NCBI GenBank assembly: GCA_026389845.1
Contig: JAPLHB010000186.1
Span: 1-64,000, forward strand
Direction: 5' to 3'
Origin: Chloroflexota bacterium
GTDB taxonomy: Bacteria > Chloroflexota > Anaerolineae > CG2-30-64-16
DNA length: 64,000 nt
In this document: piece by piece, positions 26,814 through 34,628 of the stretch
Layout of the letters: each line of letters begins with the position of its first letter
Numbering within the stretch: the stretch's first letter is position 1
Translations under genes and position numbers: made by a program
Notes under the pieces: generated by a model
What the model saw: only the letters and a program-made list of their open reading frames with translations
Told to the model about the DNA's origin: nothing
Databases searched by the model: none

Positions 26814-27788
26814 ATGAAAACCTGGGCAAAAGTCCTCATCGGTGTCGCAACCGCGCTCGTCGTCCTGCTCATCGTCGCGTACCTCGGTATGGGGTACGTC
26901 ATTTACGACAAGCTCAGCAACGTCAAAGGCTCGTGCGACGAACACCTGGCCAACCGGCCGGATAACTTCGCGCTGCACCCGACTTGGCCGGCCGGCTTCG
27001 ACGTCACGCCGTACTTCATGTCCTCGTACGAGGCGGTGAAGTTCCCCAGCCGCCAGGCGGGCATCGAGGTCGCCGGCTGGTGGATCCCGGCCGATCCGGC
27101 CGCGCCGGCCGTCATCCTGGTGGATGGACTGGGCGGCTGCAAGAACTCCATCGCGGTACTGACCCCTGCAGGGATGCTGTGGCGCAACGGCTTCAACGTC
27201 CTGCTGATCGACCTGCGCGACACCGGCGACTCTACCTTCCAGGACGGCCGCTCGACCATCGGCAACGAGGAGTATCGCGACGTGCTCGGCGCCTGGGATT
27301 GGCTGGTGAAGGAGAAGGGCTTCGCTTCAGGCAAGATCGGTCTCTTCGCCAACTCCCTGGGCGGCGCGAACGCCAACTACGCATTCAGCGAGGAGCCGCG
27401 CGTGGCCGCGCTATTCCTGCAATCCACCTTCGGCAACCTTCAACAGGTCCTCGCCGCCGAGCTGACGCGTGCCGGGTACCCGACCTTCCTGGCGCCCGGC
27501 GCGCTGGTCTCGGGCAGCATCGTCACCGGCGTCAACTTGTTCGGCCACAACCCGCTGGACGCTATCCGCAAGGACGCCGGCCGTCCCGTGTACATCGTGC
27601 ACACCCGCGCCGACACGCGGATCGCCATCAACCAGAGCGAGCAGTTGGCCGCAGCCGCCAAGGCGGCCGGGGTGAACGTGACCACCTGGTTCCCGGAGAA
27701 CGGCGAGCACGTCCAGACGCCGGCCGCCTATCCGCAGGAGTTCGAGCAGCGGCTGGTCGGCTTCTTCAGGGGGGCGCTGGGCCGGTGA
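26814..27788 (+). CDS. membrane-anchored alpha/beta hydrolase
   Basis: 324 aa. One N-terminal membrane helix (residues about 5-29, KVLIGVATALVVLLIVAYLG), then an extracytoplasmic alpha/beta hydrolase domain. The nucleophile elbow reads FANSLGG, with Ser in place but Ala instead of the first Gly of GxSxG. Asp in HTRADTR and His in NGEHVQT complete a plausible triad. Resembles the YqkD/FrsA-like group of serine hydrolases. It is the only intact gene between 26.0 and 28.5 kb, and a comM remnant begins five bases after its stop. Substrate unknown. Confidence 0.78.
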   Translation: MKTWAKVLIGVATALVVLLIVAYLGMGYVIYDKLSNVKGSCDEHLANRPDNFALHPTWPAGFDVTPYFMSSYEAVKFPSRQAGIEVAGWWIPADPAAPAVILVDGLGGCKNSIAVLTPAGMLWRNGFNVLLIDLRDTGDSTFQDGRSTIGNEEYRDVLGAWDWLVKEKGFASGKIGLFANSLGGANANYAFSEEPRVAALFLQSTFGNLQQVLAAELTRAGYPTFLAPGALVSGSIVTGVNLFGHNPLDAIRKDAGRPVYIVHTRADTRIAINQSEQLAAAAKAAGVNVTTWFPENGEHVQTPAAYPQEFEQRLVGFFRGALGR

Positions 27789-27792
27789 TGCC

Positions 27793-28351
27793 TGCGCGAT
27801 GAACCCATGTCCCTGCAGTTACTTCGGCGACCCGGAGCACGAGTGCACCTGCTCCAGCGGGCTGATCAGCCGCTACCAGAAGCGGCTCTCCGGGCCGCTG
27901 CTCGATCGCATTGACATTACATACGGTGTAGTTTCCCGCCACGTCGAAGCGCCGCGTGTGCCGTTCCAAAAGCTCAGCGAGAGTGCCGCGGGGAGCCGTC
28001 GGCGGCGATCCGGGCACGTGTCGAGGCGGCGCGGGTGCGGCAGTCGGCGCGGTTCGCCAACGTGAAGGATGGGTAAGGCGCCGGCCTGACCACCAACGCG
28101 GACATGGGGCCCACCCAGGAGCGCGACTACTGCCAGGTAGACGAGACGGCCCGGCAACTCCTCGGCACGGCCGCACTTGCGCTGGCACGCAAGTGCCAGT
28201 GTGCGGCAGATGCAGTTCAGCGCCCGCGCCCGCCTTCGGTGACCGTATCCTCAAGCTCACCTACATCATCGCCGACCTGGTCGAATCGGAGCGGGTTCAG
28301 ACCGCGCACGTGGCCGAGGCGATCCAGTACCGGCCGAGAAGACAAGAGTAA
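27793..28351 (+). pseudogene. comM: comM remnant 2 with small insertions
   Basis: Covers the same C-terminal region as remnant 1, from AMNPCPCSYFGDP to the EAIQYRPRRQE end, in broken frames. Relative to remnant 1 there is a 21-bp insertion after the LLDRIDI codons (about 27918-27938), frameshifts around 28000-28090, a palindromic insertion at 28173-28196, and an extra CGCCTTCGGCG-like block near 28232 that is shared with remnant 3 but not remnant 1. It fills the gap between the hydrolase and the lacI promoter region. Confidence 0.85.
28173..28196. repeat. palindromic insertion in comM remnant 2
   Basis: GCACTTGCG (28173-28181), loop CTGGCA, CGCAAGTGC (28188-28196): a perfect 9-bp stem. Alignment with remnant 1 shows about 28 inserted bases here, so it is a small inserted element rather than ancestral sequence. 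Confidence 0.6.
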
Positions 28352-28522
28352 GTGACACCGTCGGTCAGCTCAGGTCGCGCACGGCGGGAGAGGCATCGGG
28401 TTTCTACCCGTGTTTCCCCACAGTCGGTATGTTGTCGCCAGGCGGGCCGCCATCAGTCAAATCTGGACCGAGAATGAGCGAAACTGCCGAAAAATAAGGC
28501 GCGATTGCCCTGAGTCCCGGTA

Positions 28523-28583
28523 TTGACTTTCTTTTGGATGCGTGCAATAATATCTCCGGTAACGTTACCGGTATTGATACCGG
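28523..28583 (+). promoter_or_regulatory. lacI-family promoter with two overlapping palindromic operators
   Basis: Promoter: TTGACT (28523-28528), 17-base spacer, AATAAT (28546-28551). Operator 1 is CCGGTAACGTTACCGG (28556-28571), a perfect 16-bp palindrome with central CG, the usual LacI/GalR form. Operator 2 is CCGGTATTGATACCGG (28568-28583), 7-bp arms, sharing CCGG with operator 1. Both lie over the predicted transcription start, so a bound repressor would block initiation; autorepression by the downstream gene is likely. Confidence 0.75.
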
Positions 28584-28602
28584 ATCTCTCTGACTTTCTG
28601 CG

Positions 28603-29631
28603 ATGGGTCCCATGCAACAGAAAAAAAAGGCCGTGACAATACAGAATGTTGCGAAGACCTCCGGTGTATCGGTTTCCACCGTTTCTCGTGTTTTGAACGC
28701 GAAGGGCGATGTTGCGCTCGATACACAGAACAAAATACAGGATGTTATTGAGCAGTTGGGTTACACATCCAACCTGGCTGCGAGAAGCATGCGCAGTCGC
28801 AAGATGAACCTGATTGGGCTAATCATGCCGGATATTGGGCATCCCTTCGCCATAGAGGTAATGAAGGGTGTCAACCGGGCGATTGCTGAATCCGAGTATG
28901 ATTTGCTTGTTTACACCACCGGGGATGTGCGCAAGTTTGAAACCGCCTCGCATGAGCAAAAATACGTCTCCTTGCTGAATAATTCCATCACAGATGGTGT
29001 CATTCTCGTCGCCCCCGCGGCTGCAGAATTCGCCTCGGATGCGCCTATTGTGTCAATTGACCCGGCGGTAGTTAATCCCTCTTACCCATCAATTCATGCG
29101 ACCAATTACCAGGGCGCTATGGATGCCATGCGGTATTTATTGGGCCTGGGGCACAGGCGCATCGGTTTCATTTCCGGACGCCCTGAATTGGAAAGTTCAA
29201 TCCGGCGTATGAAGGGTTATCACGATGCGCTTGAGCAGGCCGGGCTGAGTGTTGATGATTCCCTCATCGCTGCTGGGGATTACACGACTGAAACGGCAGT
29301 TATCTGCACCCGTAGTCTGCTGGCACTGGAGAATCCCCCGACGGCGATATTTGCAGCCAACGACCAGTCTGCCATCGGCGTACTTCAGGTCGCAAATGAA
29401 ATGGGATTGAAAATTCCGGATGATCTGTCGGTTGTTGGTTTTGATAATATCCCCGAAGCTGCGCATCTCAATCTGACCACTGTGGACCAGTTCATAGCTG
29501 AAATGGCCTACACCGCGACAAACAAGCTTCTCTCTTTGATCAATGGCGATGAGTTGGATGAGCAGATCACCAAGATGCAGACGCAACTTGTAATTCGCGG
29601 CTCATGTCGTCATCTTGTAAATGCTGCCTAG
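28603..29631 (+). CDS. LacI-family transcriptional regulator
   Basis: 342 aa. Helix-turn-helix at about 12-35 (VTIQNVAKTSGVSVSTVSRVL), hinge helix around NLAARSMRSRK, then a periplasmic-binding-like ligand domain. ATG 28603 or 28612 could be the start; neither has a strong ribosome site. It probably represses itself through the overlapping operators just upstream and the transport/hydrolase genes that follow, released by a xylo- or gluco-oligosaccharide. Base composition is visibly lower in GC than the flanking island, which suggests acquisition by transfer. Confidence 0.88.
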   Translation: MGPMQQKKKAVTIQNVAKTSGVSVSTVSRVLNAKGDVALDTQNKIQDVIEQLGYTSNLAARSMRSRKMNLIGLIMPDIGHPFAIEVMKGVNRAIAESEYDLLVYTTGDVRKFETASHEQKYVSLLNNSITDGVILVAPAAAEFASDAPIVSIDPAVVNPSYPSIHATNYQGAMDAMRYLLGLGHRRIGFISGRPELESSIRRMKGYHDALEQAGLSVDDSLIAAGDYTTETAVICTRSLLALENPPTAIFAANDQSAIGVLQVANEMGLKIPDDLSVVGFDNIPEAAHLNLTTVDQFIAEMAYTATNKLLSLINGDELDEQITKMQTQLVIRGSCRHLVNAA

Positions 29632-29784
29632 ATATCGAACCCTTCTCTCGGGGCTTTTGCCCAGCGGAATCACCACCTGATTGATTCGTGCACTCGTGCA
29701 AAAGGAGGCCACTGCAACAACATTCCAACATCTACCTGCAATCGGATCCGAAAATCTAGCTACTATCACAAGGAGAGGAAAAAG

Positions 29785-31143
29785 ATGACCCGCAAGATCT
29801 TCACCCTATTGAGCCTCGTGCTCGTTGCCGCCTTTGTGCTCGGCGCATGCACCGTCCCGGCAACACAAGCACCCCAAGCTCCTGCAGCCCCTGCTGCGAC
29901 AGCGGCCCCTAAGGCCCCTGCTGCGACAGTTGCCCCTGTTGCCGCGAAAGTCAAGATCGCCTGGTGGCACATCACAACTGCGGACGACCAAAAGGCGGTC
30001 TGGCAAAAGCTGGCTGACGAGTACATGGCCGCCCACCCCAACGTGACCATCGAGATCACGGTGTTGGAGAACGAGGCCTTCAAGACCAAGATGACCACCA
30101 TCATGCAGTCCGGCCAGCCCCCGGACATCTTCCAGAGCTGGGGCGGCGGCACGATGAACGAATACGCCAAAGCCGGGCTACTGAAGGACATCACCGCGAA
30201 CCTTGATGCAGATAGCGGCGCTTGGCGCAACACCTTCTCACCCGGCGCCCTGGGTGTGTACGCTTACCAGGGTAAGAACTACGGCGTGCCGTGGGACATG
30301 GGCATGGTCGGCTTCTGGTACAACAAGGCTATGTTCAGCAAGGCCGGCATTGCCAATCCTCCCAAGACCTGGACCGAGCTGCTTGACGATGTGAAGAAGC
30401 TCCAGGCCGCCGGCATCACCCCCATCGCCCTCGGCGAGGGGGACAAATGGCCTGGCGCCTTCTGGTGGGAATACCTGTCCGTCCGCGTCGGTGGCCAGGC
30501 TGCCTTCGATGCCGCCCAAAGCCGCAAGGGCGCATTCAGCGATAAGGCATTCGCGGATGCCGGCAAGAAGCTCCAGGAGTTGATCGCCCTCAAGCCTTTC
30601 CAGGATGGCTTCCTGGGCGCCACCTGGGGCGATGAGGCTACCGCGATGGGCAACAGCAAGGCGGCGATGGACCTGATGGGGCAATGGGCCCCCGGCGCCT
30701 TCAAGGACAACAGCGTTGACAAGAAGGGCATCGGCGATAACCTGGGGTGGTTCCCCTTCCCGGCTGTGGAGGGTGGCGCCGGCGCTGCGGCCGACGCCCT
30801 GGGTGGCGGCAATGGCTTCGCCCTGGGCAAGAACGCCCCGGCAGAAGCGGTTGACTTCGCCAAGTATCTGACTCGCGCAGAATCTCAGGTTCAGTGTGCC
30901 AAGGTCGGTTTCTGCGTCCCGGTTGTGAAGGGCGGTGAAGCTGGCCTGACCGACCCCATGCTCAAGATGGTCCAGACGGGTGCGGCTGCTGCGAAGTATT
31001 ATCAGTTGTACTACGACCAGTACCTGCCTCCAGCGATGGGTTCTGTCGTGAACGACAGCGTCCAGGGGATTTTCGCTGGCACGCTGACGCCTGAGAAGGC
31101 TGCCCAGGCGCTCGAAGACTCGGCCAAGAAGGAAATGAAGTAG
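29785..31143 (+). CDS. CUT1 ABC sugar-binding lipoprotein
   Basis: 452 aa. Signal peptide with lipobox VLGAC (Cys22), Ala/Pro linker (about 25-55), then a type-1 binding domain starting KIAWWHITTADDQ. The aromatic-rich ligand cleft (WGGGTMNEY, WDMGMVGFWYN, WPGAFWWEY) resembles oligosaccharide receptors of the xylobiose/cellobiose group. Ribosome site AAGGAGAGG is 8 bases upstream. Located behind lacI and ahead of two permeases and GH8/GH3 enzymes, so it captures the oligosaccharides those enzymes split. Confidence 0.88.
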   Translation: MTRKIFTLLSLVLVAAFVLGACTVPATQAPQAPAAPAATAAPKAPAATVAPVAAKVKIAWWHITTADDQKAVWQKLADEYMAAHPNVTIEITVLENEAFKTKMTTIMQSGQPPDIFQSWGGGTMNEYAKAGLLKDITANLDADSGAWRNTFSPGALGVYAYQGKNYGVPWDMGMVGFWYNKAMFSKAGIANPPKTWTELLDDVKKLQAAGITPIALGEGDKWPGAFWWEYLSVRVGGQAAFDAAQSRKGAFSDKAFADAGKKLQELIALKPFQDGFLGATWGDEATAMGNSKAAMDLMGQWAPGAFKDNSVDKKGIGDNLGWFPFPAVEGGAGAAADALGGGNGFALGKNAPAEAVDFAKYLTRAESQVQCAKVGFCVPVVKGGEAGLTDPMLKMVQTGAAAAKYYQLYYDQYLPPAMGSVVNDSVQGIFAGTLTPEKAAQALEDSAKKEMK

Positions 31144-31215
31144 ATCGCGCCAGCGGTGCGGGGGTTGGGCCATACCCAACTCCCGCACTTACGGTCAATC
31201 GAGAGGAATCGCCTT

Positions 31216-32163
31216 ATGCAAACGACTTTAGCCGGCCATGGCGCTTTGAGCGCGCCGCAACAGGCTGGCTTCCGGCGCCGCACCCAAGACAGCCTGACCA
31301 TCATCCTGTTCTTGTTGCCTGCTACCGTGCTCTTCCTCACCTTCGTGATCTATCCGATCCTGCAATCTATCTACTATAGCCTGTTCAACTGGAAGGGCTT
31401 GGGCGCGGCGACTGATTTCATCGGACTGGGCAATTATCTGAACATCGTGAGCGACCGGATCTTCCTGAAAGCCGTGGGGAACGGGTTCTTGATCGTGGGG
31501 CTCTCTCTCGTTCTTCAGTTGCCGATGGCTCTGGCGCTGGCGCTCATGGTGGGGCGTGACCTGCCCGGCCGCGCTTTTTTCCGCGTGATCTTCTTCCTGC
31601 CTTACGTCTTCTCTGAGGTCATCACGGCCATCATGTGGCTGGGCCTCTTCAATCCTGATCCGGATCGGGGCTTTATCAATGCGCTCTTGGTCCTCATTCC
31701 GGGCGTCAAGTCCGTAGCCTGGTTGGGCAACACCACGACGGTCCTGGCATCCGTCTTCGTCGTGCTGACCTGGAAGTACTTCGGGCTCTACATGCTGCTG
31801 TTCATGGCAGGTCTGCAAAATATCCCGGCGGAAATCGAGGAAGCCGCAAGCATTGACGGCGCGAATGGGCGTCAGCTGCTGACCCGCATCATTTTTCCCC
31901 TGCTTGCGGGCACCACCCGCACGTGCGTGTACCTCTCCGTCGTGGGGTCGCTGCAGCAATTCGTCCTGGTCTGGGTTATGACCAAAGGGGGTCCGGTCAA
32001 TGCCAGCGAAGTCATGGCGACTTATATGTATCGCTTCGGATTTGTGCGTTTCTGGTTTGGCTACGGGTGTGGCGTGGCGATCGTCATGTTCCTGATCTGT
32101 CTGATCTTTTCGCTGATCTACCAGCACGTGGCGCGCCAACCGGATTACCTGGGCGGCATGTAG
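31216..32163 (+). CDS. CUT1 ABC sugar permease (MalF-like)
   Basis: 315 aa from ATG 31216 (MQTTLAGHG); the frame is open to 31156, but that N-terminus is not family-like. Six membrane helices, EAA loop EEAASIDGANGRQLLTRIIFPL. Follows the binding protein by 72 bases and ends 12 bases before its partner permease. Confidence 0.88.
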   Translation: MQTTLAGHGALSAPQQAGFRRRTQDSLTIILFLLPATVLFLTFVIYPILQSIYYSLFNWKGLGAATDFIGLGNYLNIVSDRIFLKAVGNGFLIVGLSLVLQLPMALALALMVGRDLPGRAFFRVIFFLPYVFSEVITAIMWLGLFNPDPDRGFINALLVLIPGVKSVAWLGNTTTVLASVFVVLTWKYFGLYMLLFMAGLQNIPAEIEEAASIDGANGRQLLTRIIFPLLAGTTRTCVYLSVVGSLQQFVLVWVMTKGGPVNASEVMATYMYRFGFVRFWFGYGCGVAIVMFLICLIFSLIYQHVARQPDYLGGM

Positions 32164-32175
32164 AAAGGAGGGCTC

Positions 32176-33033
32176 ATGGCGGCAACCCGTTCCTATCGAA
32201 GCAGCAAGCGGCGCAAGAACCTGTCGAGGTTCTGGCAGTACGTCATCCTCTCCCTGGTCGTCGTGGTCATCCTTGTGCCCATCGTGATCCTGATTTTCGG
32301 CGGGCTGAAGACGCGCGGTGAGATGTATTCGCGGCCTTACACCATCCCAAATCCGCCGCACTGGGAGAACTACGTCAAGATCCTGAACCAACCATCATTC
32401 TGGATCATGCTCCGCAACAGCCTCGTGGTCATGCTGCTGGTTACAGGTGGCGTGGTGTTCATTTGTAGCCTGGCCGCCTTTGTGTTCGCCCGGACGAATT
32501 TTCGGGGCAAGAGCCTGGCTTTCAACTTCCTCACCGTGGGTATCATGTTCCCCATTAACGTTGCCATTCTGCCCGTTTATCTCGTGCTGCGCCAACTGGG
32601 ATGGCTTAACCATCTATGGGGCGTCATCGTGGTGCAAGCTGCATTTCAACTCTCAGGCAATATCCTGATCCTGCGCGGGTTCTTTGCGAGCGTTCCGCTT
32701 GAGCTGCAGGATGCGGCATATATAGACGGCTGTGACGCATTCGGCTTCTTTTGGCGCATCCTGCTCCCGTTGGTGCGCCCGGCGCTGGCCGCAGTCGCAG
32801 CATTGACGATGGTGGTCAGTTGGAACGACTTGCTCGTGCCCCTGGTGGTGGTAGACAAGAATTCGCTGTGGACTCTACCCCTGGGCACGATGCAGTTCCA
32901 GGGGCAATACGGCCAGGATTTGGCGCTGGTGGCGGCTTTCGTGACCTTGTCCGCCGTGCCTGCGGTCATCTTTTACCTGTTGGCCGAGCGACAGATCGTA
33001 GCCGGTTTGACTGCCGGTGCGCTTAAGGGATAG
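32176..33033 (+). CDS. CUT1 ABC sugar permease (MalG-like)
   Basis: 285 aa; AAAGGAGG ribosome site. Six membrane helices with coupling loop QDAAYIDGCDAFGFFWRILLPL. Ends 9 bases before the GH8 gene. As in the first transporter, no ATPase gene is present locally. Confidence 0.88.
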   Translation: MAATRSYRSSKRRKNLSRFWQYVILSLVVVVILVPIVILIFGGLKTRGEMYSRPYTIPNPPHWENYVKILNQPSFWIMLRNSLVVMLLVTGGVVFICSLAAFVFARTNFRGKSLAFNFLTVGIMFPINVAILPVYLVLRQLGWLNHLWGVIVVQAAFQLSGNILILRGFFASVPLELQDAAYIDGCDAFGFFWRILLPLVRPALAAVAALTMVVSWNDLLVPLVVVDKNSLWTLPLGTMQFQGQYGQDLALVAAFVTLSAVPAVIFYLLAERQIVAGLTAGALKG

Positions 33034-33042
33034 GGCATACCC

Positions 33043-34359
33043 ATGAAGCGCAGCGTCACGCTTTTCCTCCTGCTCGTGCTCGTCCTATCTCCTTTGCTGT
33101 CAAGTTGCATCTCCACTCAAGGTGTTCCGTCTGACCGCAACCGGGAAGAGCCAGTCGCGCCTACGGTCACTTCCAGTCCGCCGACTGCTACGATGATCCC
33201 AGTGGGCGCTTTCACTTCGGGGCGCTACCGTAACCTGTTCAAAGAGCTGCTGAACGAGAGCGATGCCGAAATCCAGGCCAAGCTCGACGCTGCGTGGCAA
33301 CAGCTATTCTACGGCAATGACGACACTCAGCGCGTCTACTATCCCGTCGGCGCGGACATGGCCTATATCGAAGACATCGGCAACGGTGACGTGCGAACCG
33401 AAGGCATGTCTTATGGCATGATGATCGCCGTCCAGTTGGCTAAGCAGGCGGAGTTCAATCGTTTGTGGAAATGGGCCAAGACGTACATGTATCAATCTGA
33501 TGGCCCTTATCAGGGATACTTTGCCTGGCATTGTTCGACGGAAGGGCGAAAGCTGAGTTCCAATCCTGCCGCGGATGGCGAAGAGTGGTTTGTCATGGCG
33601 TTGTTGTTCGCTTCCGTTCGCTGGGGCAACGGTGAAGGCATCTTTGATTATCAGGTTCAGGCGCAGCAAATCCTTGACACTATGTTGCACAAGGAAGAGC
33701 AAAAGACAGACCTGGCTACCAATATGTTCAATGCACAAGCCAAACAAGTGGTGTTTGTGCCCCAAATAGGACGTAATTCGAGTTTCACCGACCCATCCTA
33801 TCATCTTCCCGCGTACTATGAGCTATGGGCGCGTTCGGCCAAACAGGACAGTCAATTCTGGGCTGAGGCCGCGCAGACCAGCCGTGAGTACTTCAAGAAA
33901 GCCGCGAATCCGCAAACCGGTCTGATGCCTGATTATGCAAACTTTGACGGCACGCCTTACGGTAACGACGACCACAAGGATTTCCGTTTCGATGCCTGGC
34001 GCACCCTCTCCAATGTTGCTGTGGATTACGCCTGGTTTGCGGCTGATCCGTGGCAGGTGGAACAATCCGATCGAGTCCTGGGTTTTCTCGCCTCTCAAGG
34101 CCGCGACTCATACGCGAATCAGTATTCCCTTGCCGGTCGAGCGCTCTCAGCCGACCATTCAACGGGTCTGGTCTCGATGGCTGCTGTCGCCGCACTTGCC
34201 GCAAGCCCTGAAAAAGGCAAACCTTTTGTCCAGGCACTCTGGGACGCGCAAATCCCATCCGGCAAGTGGCGTTACTATGACGGAATGTTATACCTGTTGG
34301 GCTTGTTGCACGACAGCGGAAATTTCCGCATCTACAAGCCTGGCAGTTTGCCAAAGTAA
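33043..34359 (+). CDS. GH8 glycoside hydrolase, Rex-like exo-oligoxylanase (lipoprotein)
   Basis: 438 aa. Signal peptide with lipobox LLSSC (Cys22) puts it on the cell surface, unlike the cytosolic Bacillus Rex enzyme. GH8 (alpha/alpha)6 domain about 60-430 with proton donor E120 (RTEGMSYGM), D178 (AADGEEWF) and base D317 (FRFDAWRTL). This layout is that of reducing-end xylose-releasing exo-oligoxylanases, though GH8 also includes cellulases and chitosanases. Tight linkage to the CUT1 permeases supports processing of xylo-oligosaccharides at the surface before uptake. Confidence 0.83.
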   Translation: MKRSVTLFLLLVLVLSPLLSSCISTQGVPSDRNREEPVAPTVTSSPPTATMIPVGAFTSGRYRNLFKELLNESDAEIQAKLDAAWQQLFYGNDDTQRVYYPVGADMAYIEDIGNGDVRTEGMSYGMMIAVQLAKQAEFNRLWKWAKTYMYQSDGPYQGYFAWHCSTEGRKLSSNPAADGEEWFVMALLFASVRWGNGEGIFDYQVQAQQILDTMLHKEEQKTDLATNMFNAQAKQVVFVPQIGRNSSFTDPSYHLPAYYELWARSAKQDSQFWAEAAQTSREYFKKAANPQTGLMPDYANFDGTPYGNDDHKDFRFDAWRTLSNVAVDYAWFAADPWQVEQSDRVLGFLASQGRDSYANQYSLAGRALSADHSTGLVSMAAVAALAASPEKGKPFVQALWDAQIPSGKWRYYDGMLYLLGLLHDSGNFRIYKPGSLPK

Positions 34360-34628
34360 TACATACCATCGCCGTACTGACAGGTGTTGGGGTGCTTATG
34401 GATCATCTCGATCTTGCGATTCGCAAAAACAGGACAGCACATGCAACGGTCACGCTTTCTCATAGTGGATTGCCGGTTGCTAACCCGATTAGCACTGTCA
34501 GACTTTGTGCTGAACAAAGGCGCTCATTGTCCGACACTGCGCGAATTTCCTGGCATTCGAGTGGATAAAGTGATTGCTTTCACCTGATATTTGTCACGTG
34601 CTGAATACCCTTGTCTATGGAGCGTAAC

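Noticed and set aside
28136-28351. Considering comM remnant 2 as a functional short gene
   Set aside because: Several frameshifts and insertions relative to remnant 1; no continuous ComM frame remains.
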